Shown: one piece after another, positions 1 to 10,785 of the stretch
How the letters are laid out: every line of letters begins with the position of its first letter
Numbering within the stretch: the stretch's first letter is position 1
DNA from: Reticulitermes speratus
Lineage: Eukaryota > Arthropoda > Insecta > Blattodea > Rhinotermitidae
Direction: 5' to 3'
Length of the DNA: 64,000 nt
Assembly: GCA_021186555.1 (NCBI GenBank)
Contig: JAJKFL010000005.1
Location: 6,341,678 to 6,405,677 of the forward strand
Made by a program: the position numbers and the translations under genes
The notes under the pieces: generated by a model
Told to the model about the DNA's origin: nothing
What the model saw: the letters and a program-made list of their open reading frames with translations, nothing else
Database searches by the model: none

Positions 1-59
1 GACAGACACATAGATATCACAAAGCTAATAGGCGCTTCCTATCATTACGCAAAAGTGCC
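1..59 (+). repeat. RepA 3' end (fragment)
   Basis: The first bases match the distal end of a ~540 bp interspersed repeat found more completely at 18046-18595, 23281-23830, 32770-33300 (minus) and 46290-46810. Shared marks are a GACAGAC-type run, the block AAGCTAATAG and a terminal GTGCCT/GCGCCT. The rest of this copy lies outside the window. Confidence 0.7.
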
Positions 60-210
60 TAAAATTGAAAATGACACGTAGGAGAAAAAACTTCACATTA
101 CATTCATGAAAATACGTCGAAAACTTTTAAAACAAGAAAGACGACTCAGTACTGGGTTTAATATAGTGTATTCAGAGACTAAAGGGTACTAACACATTTA
201 CATATTTAGA

Positions 211-252
211 CACTCCTGAATGATGTCAGAATTGTGCCGAAACATGTGTAGT
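211..252 (+). ncRNA. degenerate hammerhead-like motif
   Basis: CCTGAATGATG is followed about 15 bases later by GCCGAAACATGTG. The core has an extra A and stem II pairs poorly, so this is at best a decayed relative of the better motifs at 15358-15401 and 27206-27403. A SINE inserted immediately downstream. Confidence 0.25.
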
Positions 253-262
253 TATATGGATA

Positions 263-638
263 GTTACTTCCTGTCGCTCCTTGCGGAGCATAGGGCCTCC
301 TTTCAGAGGTCTGGAGGTGTGCATTCTGTAGTGAGTCACCAGTCCACTGACTGCACAAGTTCTACTTATCCTGATATGACTGCCAGAGCCATCTAGCAGT
401 CAATCAGGAGACTTGGGTGAGAAATGGCCGCTGAATTTTGCTTACGAAACATCTCTATTCATGCCCGTAAGGTTCTTTTACATGCCGTAAATCTACGACA
501 TGTGACCGCCGGCTTTACTTCCCCTCCGAAGGAAGTTGTGCTACGGATTTTTATCACCCTTAAAAATCCATCGGGATTGAACCCGCAAACCTTGGGTCCA
601 GTGGCGAGCACGCTAACCACTAGTCCACCGAGGGCGAC
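263..638 (-). mobile_element. SINE-epsilon, tRNA-derived
   Basis: A tRNA-like head with A-box and B-box (GGTTTGCGGGTTCAATCCCG on the minus strand) is followed by a body shared with 30971-31338. The insertion is bracketed by a perfect 13 bp direct repeat, AGTTATATGGATA, at 250-262 and 639-651. That is the target-site duplication expected of LINE-mediated SINE insertion. It is a mobile element, not a tRNA gene. Confidence 0.9.
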
Positions 639-688
639 AGTTATATGGATAACCTATACCTAAATGCATTCGAAACAGAGGCGTAATA

Positions 689-756
689 CAGGGTATACAC
701 AAAAGAATGGTGCGGATTTAATATTAAAACCGCACCATTCTTTTGTGTATACCCTG
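689..756. mobile_element. fold-back mariner-type MITE
   Basis: This is a 68 bp near-perfect palindrome beginning CAGGGTATACACAAAAGAAT and ending with its complement, flanked by TA on both sides. The arms equal the terminal inverted repeats of the longer element at 11056-11641, so it is a deletion derivative of that family with essentially only TIRs left. Confidence 0.92.
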
Positions 757-759
757 TAT

Positions 760-2100
760 AATGTTTAACTCACGGATCAAATAAACACCGGTAGCAAAGT
801 TTTTTAAAATTAGATGACAAATTTAAACAGGGCTAGATGCTTATAACACCAAAGACGATAACTGGGAACTAAGAGGTGGTGTGAGGAGTCGCGGGGGGCA
901 CACTGTAGGGACATAACATTGTTGCGAAAACGAACGTTGCCAAATGAACATTAATTCAGACGCCCAACTCACCAAAATAAGTACAGCTCTTTATTTTACA
1001 ACCCCCCGTCATGCTATACGGAACTAACAAAAACTGATTTCACGTATGAATACCAAATACAACGCACACTCGCATTTCCCACCAAATTACTGCGAATCAG
1101 TAGACAACACGTGTAATAAATATAACACGAAGCCGAATTTGTTCATTAGCATTCGCACAAACACACACAAATTTCCCTTAAAAAATCATTTGAAACAGCA
1201 CACAAAATGTCGTGGTCTCAACGGAAGATACCGGAATATCTACCTGACATTTACATGTCTAATCTCATGGGGATAGAGAAATACCTGTGAAACAACATCT
1301 ATCTCTCGTGTATTAACAGACGCTAATAAAGATCGGCGCTTAACCCGTGTTTGTAACGGGTTTATAAAACGTTCCACTACAACGCATAATGTGACCAATG
1401 GTGGCTAATGAACCTTGCCTATTCCCCTTCATTCTGCTAATTCCCAATGCAACAACAGATATCACTAATAATATTATATGATCCCAATAAACAAGCCATG
1501 CAATATCCGTAAATCAGTCCTTCACTCGCACAGCTTACTGGCCCTGCCAACAAACCAACATACACATATTTATGTGTGCAGTGAAAAGCGACAGGGCGTA
1601 GCGATTACCATGGGCCAATAACTGCATTTATGTTGCCGTGTGTTGTATTACAAAACAGGGGTCTAATTGGCGGACTGTGTACTGCGAACAGCATTGATCA
1701 AACAGCCATGCTGATTTTTGTCTCCTTGATTATTTTAAAGTGACACAGAAAACAGATAAATAACGGGCAGCGCTGGTCAAGTACGATCGGATCACCACAG
1801 CTGGTGATCCCATTCGTCCCGGTTCTCCCGGTACAGTCGCTGTTTTTAAGGGTTTTAAAGAGCTCTGTCCCTGTGTCCCGCAAAATTCAGTTCGGGACAC
1901 CAAATGTCTTGGGTTTTTACAAGTCAAAAAATATTAAATTTCTAAAAATGCCTACGAAAATTTTGACTTCCTCGCGGTGGGAGAAAACATCTATAGGGTT
2001 ATGACAGACCAGAAACAGGAGAGGGAGAGAGAGAGATGTGTAGATTAGTGATTATAGAGTGTGAACTGAGACTGCGAAGGATGAGGAACGGACATGTAAT
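760..2100. other. unannotated non-coding stretch
   Basis: I recognise no gene or repeat family here. Open frames are under 80 codons, overlap on both strands and show no motif. Confidence 0.5.
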
Positions 2101-2106
2101 TTGAAC

Positions 2107-2138
<32 letters not shown>

Positions 2139-2290
2139 CTGTTGTTGTTAGAATGTTGTCCGTCTCTTTTGGATACTACTGGTCTTCCAGTTCTTCCTCG
2201 TAATTTTAGAAACTCCTCCCTGTTCACTCATTCATTCTGTAGTCTGTCTTACGACAGGTCCGTAGCCTCTTCCAAAGACCCTGTTTACTG
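2100..2290 (-). mobile_element. LINE-2 3' tail fragment plus (ATT)n
   Basis: The minus strand of 2225-2285 reproduces the 3' end of the LINE at 28219-28680: GGAAGAGGCTACGGACCTGT, a short divergence, then ACTACAG-like sequence and a GAATGAATGA tail. An (ATT)n microsatellite lies at about 2107-2138. The element is heavily 5' truncated and non-functional. Confidence 0.7.
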
Positions 2291-2640
2291 CTCCCTCTAA
2301 AAACTCTCCGTCTGCTAGATGTGTTTCGGCTGCTAACCGTGTGTGCAAAGGCATCGATGTCTTTAGGATAACAATTATTTCTTTAAAACAGATTCCGCAC
2401 TAGTCTGCGACATTTTTAAATAAATTTATCTGTGTTTTTTCAGAGGGTAGGGTTTCTGCACCAATGCTTCTTGTATATTGCTCTTTTCTGCAATGGTGTT
2501 TTTGTTTTGTGTGTTTAGTGTTTTGTTTTTGTGTATTTGTACTGTTTTTTGTGTTTTATTTGTGTCTTTGTGCTGCCTTTATAATAGGCACTTGTGCTGT
2601 AAAGCCTGCACGTTAATAAATACCTACTGAATTGAGTTAT
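2290..2640. other. unannotated, T/G-rich
   Basis: The stretch 2490-2570 is a TTTTGTGT-rich low-complexity tract. I see no gene. Confidence 0.5.
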
Positions 2641-2670
2641 AATAATAATAATAATTATTATTATTATTAT
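2641..2670. repeat. (AAT/ATT)n microsatellite
   Basis: AAT units switch to ATT units. The run abuts the SINE-alpha copy that follows, and ATT units also flank its other end at 2930-2945. Confidence 0.85.
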
Positions 2671-2930
2671 GAATGGTCACCCCGTGGCATGTCTGGGCAG
2701 ACACAGAGGGGAGGCAGAGGTATAGCTCCAAACCGTTCGTAACCCGGCACTAGAAGATGGGCGGTCAACTTTACCTCCGCGAAAACACCCGGTAACAATT
2801 GTAAAGGAGACTGTGTGGTCCTTGGGTCGGTCTGGACGGCACGGAAAATATGGCCCCCCACCGGGATTCGATCCTTGGACCGTTCATTCCGTAGCGAGTC
2901 GTAATACCGACTACACTATACCGGCCACCA
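2671..2930 (-). mobile_element. SINE-alpha copy
   Basis: The tRNA-like head on the minus strand at the right end carries a B-box in GGATCGAATCCCGGTGGGG-like context, followed by the family body (GTCCAGACCG, then a TAGGCCTCC-like block). It aligns along its length with 9546-9838, 25566-25850 and 53220-53515. Divergence suggests an old insertion. Confidence 0.8.
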
Positions 2931-3079
2931 TTATTATTATTTTTATATTATTTTTCATTTTTTGTATTTGTATCTCATTTTTTGGGTACCTCGTTGTAGT
3001 AATGTTAACAAATTACTCTGCTTGTTATTGCGTGACGGGCTAAACATTTCGTCTCTTATCCTCCCTTCCCACCTAAATA

Positions 3080-3157
3080 CAGGGCATACACAGAAGAATG
3101 GTGCGGTTTTAATAGTGTTCACTATTAAAACCGCACCATTCTTTTGTGTATGCCCTG
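3080..3157. mobile_element. fold-back mariner-type MITE
   Basis: This is a 78 bp palindrome: CAGGGCATACACAGAAGAAT, a GTGTTCAC centre, then the complement. TA lies on both sides. It belongs to the same family as 689-756, 15603-15680 and 59707-59784. Confidence 0.92.
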
Positions 3158-3159
3158 TA

Positions 3160-3800
3160 TTATTAAATTCCCTTGTTTAGGGTTTTTAAAAAATGGGACC
3201 CCTAACCACAGCACACTAACGCACTCTACATCAAACGTCGCAGCTGAGTGCTTCCTACCCCTGCGTCGTATATGGGGAATTCTGTGTTCATGCCTCGAAA
3301 CGGGCTCTCCTCGGCACAGACAAGGTAATTCCTGGATAAGCAAGTTAAAACTGTCCACAGCTGTTTCTTTACACACCCTTTATATCCCACCATAAAATTC
3401 GACGGGATATAAGCCAAGCAGTTCAATCATCGTCAAATAAAACACAGCTCGTTCTGCGTGTCACATAAACTATGCGCGCTATAATGCAACACACAACATT
3501 CATTTCTCGGCAGTAAGAAACTGCTCCAAATTCTGCTCATACAAGGTACAACGTTACATGTGTATAATGAATCTTTAATCAGAATGTGAACTTCCAAAAC
3601 ACTAAACAATTTATGTAAAAGTTCGTAACCGAGTTTGGATGGACACAAATGATAAATAAGTCACTTATTCAGAAGGCAAGTTTGAAATAAATCCGACCCG
3701 CTTTAGTCCTCTGAACCATAAAGTTCAGTTAAATCATACATGAAAGTTTAATTCCTACCTCAAAGGTAGCACATTTCGTATCCACCATGAAGACAAACCG
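3160..3800. other. unannotated stretch
   Basis: Short overlapping open frames on both strands have no recognisable domain. I see no repeat family. Confidence 0.5.
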
Positions 3801-3807
3801 GTTAATG

Positions 3808-3973
3808 CAGGGATGCACAAATCCAGGGTGTCAGGTCACCGTGGCGGCTAAATTCTACACGGTGGCGTCTAATATTTTATGGATCCTCAGTATGGAACTT
3901 ACTTCACGTCACCTTTCTGACGCCTAGAACTTCGATACGGCGCCTACGTTATTGGAAAATTTGTGCACCCCTG
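3808..3973. mobile_element. hAT-type MITE (GTGCACAAAT family)
   Basis: The 166 bp element has TIRs CAGGGATGCACAAAT and ATTTGTGCACCCCTG. The flanking 8 bp GGTTAATG (3800-3807) and AGTTAATG (3974-3981) match at 7 of 8 positions. CAG...CTG ends with 8 bp TSDs are characteristic of hAT transposons. There is no internal coding sequence. Related copies are 4164-4326 and 29678-29825. Confidence 0.92.
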
Positions 3974-4163
3974 AGTTAATGGTGTGTAGGGAAATACTCG
4001 CAACTTCTTCTACGAAACACACAGTACTCATAAATAGCTAAACTATGTACGGAAAATGCAGGGCCTTTTATAGTCAAAAAAACAGATCACTGTAATTAGT
4101 TACAAGCGTGCTTCTTGTCCTAATTAATTTCTTCACGCCTTTTACGGCGTTAACCTTTTAGAG

Positions 4164-4326
4164 CAGGGGTGCACAAATCTCGGGCGCGAGAGCGCCATGG
4201 CGACTAAATTTTGTACGGTGGCTCCTAGTATTTGTGGACCCTAAGTATGGAAGGTCTCTCAAGTCACCACCCTAACACCTACAATTTTGAGGTGGCTCCT
4301 AGATTTTTAGAAATTGTATGCGCCTG
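4164..4326. mobile_element. hAT-type MITE (GTGCACAAAT family)
   Basis: The 163 bp copy starts CAGGGGTGCACAAATC and ends TGCGCCTG. The 8 bp TSD is TTTTAGAG (4156-4163) and TTTTAAAG (4327-4334), 7 of 8 identical. It shares the internal TATGGAA and GGTGGCTCCTAG-type blocks with 3808-3973. The right TIR is more decayed. Confidence 0.88.
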
Positions 4327-4499
4327 TTTTAAAGACCCATCGGAGTCAGAGTCACGTTACGGCTTACGGTTAATCAGTGAGTCGGTATTGGTGGCAGCCT
4401 CATTTGTCTTTTGTGAACATTGTTGTCTTAATGTAATCGTGGGCCCTCTCTGAGAAGAGGGTGGGTCTGTTCTTCTTCAAAATTAAAGACCAAAATTAA

Positions 4500-4710
4500 C
4501 CTGAATTACATTTAAAAGTCCAGCTCGTACCGCGCAGTAAACACACTTCGCCTTGGCTATAAAAACAAAACAGTTAATGCAGTATAGGCAAATAACCACC
4601 GTTTTCATGCGAAAAATACAAAACATATATGTGCACTGTGTGGGCAGAATGTAGATTTTTTAATGTTAAAGCTGACGGTACATATAGTAACCACTGGGCT
4701 TTAGAGGGCT
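4500..4710. mobile_element. TTAA-type (piggyBac-like) MITE, old copy
   Basis: It shares ACCGCGCAGTAAACAC, GTGTGGGCAGAATGTAGA and a GGGCTTTAGAGG-type end with 28002-28218. TTAA precedes it at 4496-4499, and the right TTAA has become CTAA. TTAA targets are typical of piggyBac elements. There is no coding content. Confidence 0.72.
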
Positions 4711-4842
4711 AAATAGTTAAAAAGCGTTGTAGTTCCTCACAGCGTTACAAGATGACACAAATAGAGATTTATAATAAAATACAAAGAAGAAAACAAGTAT
4801 CAGTTACGAAAAAAATGAAAAGCCAAGAAACTCACATGACTC

Positions 4843-6286
4843 CTACGTCATTCCTGCACATACCTGCATGTATCACTACGTCATTCCTGTACATACCTGC
4901 CATGTATCACTACGTCATTCCTGTACATACCTGTCATGTATCACTACGTCATTCCTGCACATACCTGCCATGTATCACTACGTCATTCCTGTACATACCT
5001 GTCATGTATCACTACGTCATTCCTGCACATACCTGCTATGTATCACTACGTAATTCCTGTACATACCTGTCATGTATCACTACGTCATTCCTGCACATAC
5101 CTGCTATGTATCACTACGTCATTCCTGTACATACCTGTCATGTATCACTACGTCATTCCTGCACATACCTGCTATGTATCACTACGTCATTCCTGCACAT
5201 ACCTGTCATGTATCACTACGTCATTCCTGTACATACCTGTCATGTATCACTACGTCATTCCTGCACATACCTGCTATGTATCACTACGTCATTCCTGTAC
5301 ATACCTGTCATGTATCACTACGTCATTCCTGCACATACCTGCTATGTATCACTACGTCATTCCTGCACATACCTGTTATGTATCACTACGTCATTACTGC
5401 ACATACCTGTTATGTATCACTACGTCATTCCTGCACATACCTGTTATGTATCACTACGTCATTCCTGCACATACCTGTCATGTATCACTATGTCATTCCT
5501 GCACATACCTGTTATGTATCACTACGTCATTCTTGCACATACCTGCCATGTATCACTACATCATTCCTGCACATACCTGCCATGTATCACTACGTCATTC
5601 CTGCACATACCTGTCATGTATCACTACATCATTCTTGCACATACCTGCCATGTATCACGTCATTCCTGCACATACCTGCCATGTATCACTACGTCATTCC
5701 TGCACATACCTGCCATGTATCACTACGTCATTCCTGTACATACCTGCCATGTATCACTACGTCATTCCTGCACATACCTGCCATGTATCACTACATCATT
5801 CCTGCACATACCTGCCATGTATCACTACGTCATTCCTGCACATACCTGCCATGTATCACTACGTCATTCCTGCACATACCTGCCATGTATCACTACGTCA
5901 TTCCTGCACATACCTGCCATGTATCACTACATCATTCCTGCACATACCTGCCATGTATCACTACGTCATTCCTGCACATACCTGTCATGTATCACTACAT
6001 CATTCCTGCACATACCTGTCATGTATCACTACGTCATTCCTGCACATACCTGCCATGTATCACTACATCATTCCTGCACATACCTGCCATGTATCACTAC
6101 ATCATTCCTGCACATACCTGCCATGTATCACTACGTCATTCCTGCACATACCTGCCATGTATCACTACATCATTCCTGCACATACCTGCCATGTATCACT
6201 ACATCATTCCTGCACATACCTGCCATGTATCACTACGTCATTCCTGCACATACCTGCCATGTATCACTACATCATTCCTGCACATA
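4843..6286. repeat. 34 bp minisatellite, ~42 copies
   Basis: The unit is TACCTGCCATGTATCACTAC followed by GTCATTCCTGCACA. Because 34 leaves remainder 1 on division by 3 and the unit has no plus-strand stop in any frame, all three plus frames stay open for 400-510 codons. Every frame reads the same rotating peptide, so this is not evidence of a gene. Early units alternate GTAC...CTGTC and GCAC...CTGCT as 68 bp dimers, and later units are homogeneous. One unit near 5658 lacks three bases (TAC). Confidence 0.97.
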
Positions 6287-6299
6287 ACCACACTCACGG

Positions 6300-7115
6300 A
6301 AGGTTAAAGCCCACACAGATTCAAAATTTCAGATAAGCATGACCGTTCAACTGGTGCAAGACCAGGATTCAAACCCTAACATAAGCGTTGGAATTTTCCT
6401 CTTTTCCGCCACTCTGAGAACGATTCAGGGGTCCAGTGGGTATATTCCCCCGCGCCTGGGCCCACTGACCACTGACCTCGATCCATATCCAGGCCTCATA
6501 TACGTCTTCACGTTGTACACATTACGTAACGCAGCAACTTTCCCTTCTCATCACGTCCAGGACTTTCTGGAACAGGGGTGAGCTAAATATGGCACGTAGG
6601 CCGGATCGGGCCGGCGAAAAAATGCAGTACGTCTCGCATTTTAAATCTTGCGTAAATAATACAAAGAAAGCGGCCATGTTGTGGTAAAAATATCCGACGT
6701 TGACCGTAAATTCCAAGGCATGCAGTGTTTCAATTCACTTGTACAGCTGGATATGATAAATGCCAGTGGGGTTCAGGAGCGATTGGGTTGAATACGTGTC
6801 TCAGGATCTTGACAGCACCAATCCTGTTCGAGGTACATGCCAATTACGTGAGTTACTCAGCAGGTTAGTGTAGCGGTCATGGGAGGGGTCCAGTCCGTCA
6901 TTCACCACTAATCCTACCATCGACACTACACAGCCTCAATATCGACAGCGTCATAAAACAAGGAACACCTTCCTTATTTCAAGATTCTGCTAAGGTGTGT
7001 CACGTCACACTGAGCAAAGGCTCATTTTTCTTACAATTTTTAAACTGCAGGATCTCCTATCTCAACGGAAAACACGCGTTGTGATTTAGAAATTAGCAAC
7101 ACAACAGACTGTACA
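6300..7115. other. unannotated, possible decayed SINE heads
   Basis: GCAGGTTAGTGTAGCGGTCA at 6859 resembles the A-box part of the tRNA-like head at 23840, but no B-box follows. CAGGGGTGAGCTAAAT at 6572 looks like a lone hAT terminus. I see no gene. Confidence 0.4.
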
Positions 7116-7169
7116 GTCCAACACAACTATTACAAAACGAACAAATCTCGTTTTTTTTTATAAAAGAGC

Positions 7170-7202
7170 TACACGTTTCGACCCGATCAGTTCATCATCA
7201 GG
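7170..7202 (-). ncRNA. hammerhead-like motif
   Basis: On the minus strand: CTGATGA, one extra T, a GAAC/GGTC-type stem II with a mismatch, GAAAC, then GTGTA. Only three possible stem I pairs (AGC/GCT) flank it. The core is intact but the helices are weak. Confidence 0.45.
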
Positions 7203-7248
7203 CTTACAATATATAAAAAAATAACCTTTATTTATATATTTTTATACG

Positions 7249-7281
7249 CTTGATGATGAACTGATTGGGTCGAAACATGTA
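7249..7281 (+). ncRNA. hammerhead-like motif, mutated core
   Basis: This is the partner of 7170-7202 on the opposite strand. The core reads TTGATGA (C3 replaced by T), followed by an extra T, the same weak stem II, GAAAC and the palindrome ACATGT. Loss of C3 should abolish cleavage in a classical hammerhead. Confidence 0.4.
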
Positions 7282-7467
7282 ACATTTTTATAAAAACAAG
7301 ACTTACTCTTCTCATAATAAAATAGTTGTGTTACACTTCATTCTCTATTATATCGATAAATTACAGAATCTCCTGTTAGCGGTCATTTCCATATAGACCC
7401 AACGCCCCCCCCCCCAATAAAATATAACTGCTCACCACCACTCGACCTCCTATACAGTACATATCCT

Positions 7468-9287
7468 CGACATACGAGCTCCTACATCTCGTCGGAAGGC
7501 AGCGGAACACATAGAGAAGATAAGCAAACTGTCGATGAGCGACACGCACTCTACGGAGCCAGAACACCACAGAGAAGATTAAAATCGAGGAATAGCTTCC
7601 TCGGAACAGTGCAAGTTGAACCACCTGAAGACTTCCCCCTTACCCAGATTTGCCCTGGTAGCCACCTCCTTGATTTAAATACTTGGAAAACTCTTAACCG
7701 CAATAGAACAGGGGTGGCACCAGTAAAAACAAATATGGTGAAATGGGGCAAAACAAACTCCGACGACCTGTATTGTGGCTGTGGAGAGGTACAAGATATG
7801 GGACATCTCCTGTCATGCAGGGACTGCCTTGTGGCTGTGGAGAGGTACAAGATATGGGACATCTCCTGTCATGCAGGGACTGCCTTGTGGCTGTGGAGAG
7901 GTACAAGATATGGGACATCTCCTGTCATGCAAGGACTGCCTTGTGGCTGTGGAGAGGTACAAGATATGGGACATCTCCTGTCATGCAAGGACTGCCTTGT
8001 GGCTGTGGAGAGGTACAAGATATGGGACATCTCCTGTCATGCAGGGACTGCCTTGTGGCTGTGGAGAGGTACAAGATATGGGACATCTCCTGTCATGCAG
8101 GGACTGCCTTGTGGCTGTGGAGAGGTACAAGATATGGGACATCTCCTGTCATGCAAGGACTGCCTTGTGGCTGTGGAGAGGTACAAGATATGGGACATCT
8201 CCTGTCATGCAAGGACTGCCTTGTGGCTGTGGAGAGGTACAAGATATGGGACATCTCCTGTCATGCAAGGACTGCCTTGTGGCTGTGGAGAGGTACAAGA
8301 TATGGGACATCTCCTGTCATGCAAGGACTGCCTTGTGGCTGTGGAGAGGTACAAGATATGGGACATCTCCTGTCATGCAAGGACTGCCTTGTGGCTGTGG
8401 AGAGGTACAAGATATGGGACATCTCCTGTCATGCAAGGACTGCCTTGTGGCTGTGGAGAGGTACAAGATATGGGACATCTCCTGTCATGCAAGGACTGCC
8501 TTGTGGCTGTGGAGAGGTACAAGATATGGGACATCTCCTGTCATGCAAGGACTGCCTTGTGGCTGTGGAGAGGTACAAGATATGGGACATCTCCTGTCAT
8601 GCAGGGACTGCCTTGTGGCTGTGGAGAGGTACAAGATATGGGACATCTCCTGTCATGCAGGGACTGCCTTGTGGCTGTGGAGAGGTACAAGATATGGGAC
8701 ATCTCCTGTCATGCAGGGACTGCCTTGTGGCTGTGGAGAGGTACAAGATATGGGACATCTCCTGTCATGCAGGGACTGCCTTGTGGCTGTGGAGAGGTAC
8801 AAGATATGGGACATCTCCTGTCATGCAGGGACTGCCTTGTGGCTGTGGAGAGGTACAAGATATGGGACATCTCCTGTCATGCAGGGACTGCCTTGTGGCT
8901 GTGGAGAGGTACAAGATATGGGACATCTCCTGTCATGCAGGGACTGCCTTGTGGCTGTGGAGAGGTACAAGATATGGGACATCTCCTGTCATGCAGGGAC
9001 TGCCTTGTGGCTGTGGAGAGGTACAAGATATGGGACATCTCCTGTCATGCAGGGACTGCCTTGTGGCTGTGGAGAGGTACAAGATATGGGACATCTCCTG
9101 TCATGCAAGGACTGCCTTGTGGCTGTGGAGAGGTACAAGATATGGGACATCTCCTGTCATGCAGGGACTGCCCCCAGAAATGCACCCCGAGGATTTATGG
9201 CTTGCAAATAAAAGAGGATTTGACGTAGCCCAATACTGGGCAAAAAATCTTTAACTTAATGGTCCGGACACGATAAAGAAAGAAAGA
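7468..9287 (+). mobile_element. LINE-3, 5'-truncated, ORF C-terminus with internal minisatellite
   Basis: This is a non-LTR retrotransposon tail. It is bracketed by a 12 bp TSD, AGTACATATCCT, at 7456-7467 and 9288-9299, and ends in an AAAG-rich tail. The frame from 7609 reads PPEDFPLTQICPG, then WKTLNRNRTGV, then KWGKTNSDDLYCGCGEVQDM and GHLLSC. This is the layout of the C-terminal region after the reverse transcriptase in jockey-group LINEs, with a CxC...HLLxC zinc-knuckle-like motif. The knuckle codons are amplified 25-fold (7775-9171). Downstream, PEDLWLANKRGFDVAQYWAK ends at a stop near 9254, but a one-base shift at about 9188 separates it from the knuckle frame. Upstream frames are also broken. 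The copy cannot encode a complete protein. Confidence 0.85.
7775..9171. repeat. 56 bp minisatellite, 25 copies, inside LINE coding sequence
   Basis: The unit begins GTGGCTGTGGAGAGGTACAA and ends GGACTGCCTT; start positions 7775 to 9119 are exactly 24 periods apart. The units are nearly identical apart from one site (ATGCAGGG or ATGCAAGG). In order the 25 units read GGAAGG, AAAAAAAA, GGGGGGGGG, A, G. These blocks point to segmental amplification. 56 leaves remainder 2 on division by 3, so the frame rotates and all three plus frames stay open. Confidence 0.97.
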
Positions 9288-9299
9288 AGTACATATCCT

Positions 9300-9545
9300 A
9301 CATCTTTCCTCGGGGTTAAGACGACGGAAGCAACAAATACGAGTATCTATCCCATTTGCTTCTAGACTAACAATGCACACGACTGTATCGCCACGCCCGC
9401 ATTGTCACCACAGCTGCTGCACATTCACCGTCAAGCCTTGTAACTGAGAATTCTGACAGAATTGTACACAACATTGTTTGGAAATCACATACAAAATGCA
9501 AGCACAATGGCAGAAACAAGTAAACCAACAGCCTTATAGCGCAAG
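9300..9545. other. unannotated stretch
   Basis: This is the sequence to the right of the LINE-3 target site. I recognise nothing in it. Confidence 0.4.
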
Positions 9546-9838
9546 AAATGGGCCGCGATAGCTCAGTCGGTATAGCGACTCGCTACGGCCTGGACGGTCC
9601 GGGGATCGAATCCCAGAGGGGGCGAGATTCTTCGCACCCGTCCAGACCGACTCTGGGGCCCACCCAGCCTCCTATACAATGGGTATTAGGTCATTCCGTG
9701 GGCAAAGCGGCCGGGGAATGGCGTTGACTATCCACCCCCATCTAGCTCCGAGGTTAAAGAAAGAGTAGAGCTATACCTGTACTCCCCTCAGCGCCTTCAT
9801 GGCCTGTTCTAGGGTGACATTTATCTTTTTTTATCGTA
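9546..9838 (+). mobile_element. SINE-alpha copy
   Basis: The head GATAGCTCAGTCGGTATAGC has a tRNA A-box, and GGGGATCGAATCCC is the B-box. The body includes CGTCCAGACCGACTCTGGGG, and the tail GGCCTGTTCTAGGGTGACAT runs to TTTATCTTTT. It is one of at least six copies here. An RNA polymerase III internal promoter is implied by the A and B boxes. Confidence 0.88.
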
Positions 9839-10051
9839 TGAAATACTGTTACAAGGGACTTGTAAACTCACGTCGCGATTACCTTTTATTGCCAGTTTGG
9901 TCCGTTCCCTGCCTAATTATGAGACAGGTCTCACAAACTCGACGCTCATTTCGAGTAGGCCTAAATCGTACGTCTTTGATGAACAAATTATTAACAGTTA
10001 ACACGTGTGTTAATGAGAGAATCTATTTTAATCTTGTACAGAAAATTATTC

Positions 10052-10775
10052 GCCGATCTCAGTGGCCGTGCGGTCCAAGGCAGTGGTATTCAACCTGGGG
10101 TACGCGTACCCCCGGGGGTACGCGAAGACATCTTAGGGGGTAAGTAAAATTAAAAAAAAAATAAATACATTATTTCATGATAAACACTGAATAATCAGGG
10201 CCAGATTTAGGTTTAGCCACAAGAGACCCGGACGTAGGGACATGCGATTTGGGAGCGCCATTTTTATTTATCTCTCTCTCTCTCTCTCTCCTTCTTATCT
10301 TGGCGGCTAGTTTTAATTTATTCAACATAGTGCACATAATATATTTGTTATTTAATAGCTTGATTCTCCTTTTTCTCATTTAAAACTTATTATTTAATAC
10401 ATTATTTTGGATGTAATTTATTTAACTTATTTTAGATGTAGATTATAGACTGTGTATAACTTGAATTATGCACCAACAACTTTGGGGGTACAAAGTTGAA
10501 TAGAAATTATATCTGGGGGTACGCGAACAAAAAAGGTTGAATACCACTGGTCTAAGGCATGGGTCTTCGGCCTCTCGCTTGCTGGGATAGCGGGTTCGAA
10601 TCCTGCCGGGGGCATGGATATGTCTCTTGTGAGTGTTGTGTGTGTGTTGTCAGGTAGAGGTCTCTCTGCGCCGGGCTGATCACTCGTCCAAAGGAGTCCT
10701 ACCGAGTGTGATGTGTCTAAATAAATGTGATCGCTAAGCCATGACACGGAATGGGGTCGCAGCGCCACAGGAAAG
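10052..10775 (+). mobile_element. SINE-gamma copy, split by a hAT MITE
   Basis: The head CAGTGGCCGTGCGGTCCAAGG is Leu-tRNA-like. After a 469 bp insertion it resumes with TAAGGCATGGGTCTTCGG and the B-box GGGTTCGAATCC. The body contains GTCAGGTAGAGGTCTCTCTG and GGAGTCCTACCGAGTGTG. A short direct repeat AATTATTC lies at 10044-10051 and 10778-10785. Copies are at 14179-14445, 30032-30304, 40396-40583 and 43053-43805. Confidence 0.88.
10081..10549. mobile_element. hAT-type MITE (CAGTGGTATTCAACC family)
   Basis: The 469 bp element has TIRs CAGTGGTATTCAACCTGGGG and AAAGGTTGAATACCACTG. The 8 bp TSD is GTCCAAGG (10073-10080) and GTCTAAGG (10550-10557), 7 of 8 identical. Subterminal GGGGGTACGCG blocks repeat at both ends, and a (TC)n run sits near 10270. 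It has no transposase and so depends on one supplied elsewhere. The sister copy is 43252-43769. Confidence 0.95.
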
Positions 10776-10785
10776 ACAATTATTC

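Larger units (their letters stand above)
7120..7334. mobile_element. inverted repeat with two hammerhead-like motifs
   Basis: The left arm begins ACACAACTAT and the right arm ends ATAGTTGTGT; the arms are imperfect complements around an AT-rich centre. Each arm carries one hammerhead-like core facing outward. Inverted pseudo-LTR arrangements like this are known for Penelope-like retroelements; the assignment here is inference. Confidence 0.6.

Noticed and set aside
4150..4334. A piggyBac-like end (TTAACCTTTTAGAG) interrupted by the hAT MITE
   Set aside because: Sequence beyond the terminal 14 bases does not match the other TTAA-type copies, so the likeness is probably chance.
4752..6287. A 511-codon open frame
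   Set aside because: It is produced by a 34 bp minisatellite without plus-strand stops; the other two plus frames are equally open, and the peptide has no domain.
7609..9228. A 539-codon open frame encoding many CxC/HLLxC knuckles
   Set aside because: Only the first ~60 codons reflect a real LINE protein. The rest is a 56 bp repeat that rotates through frames, and the true C-terminus is in another frame.
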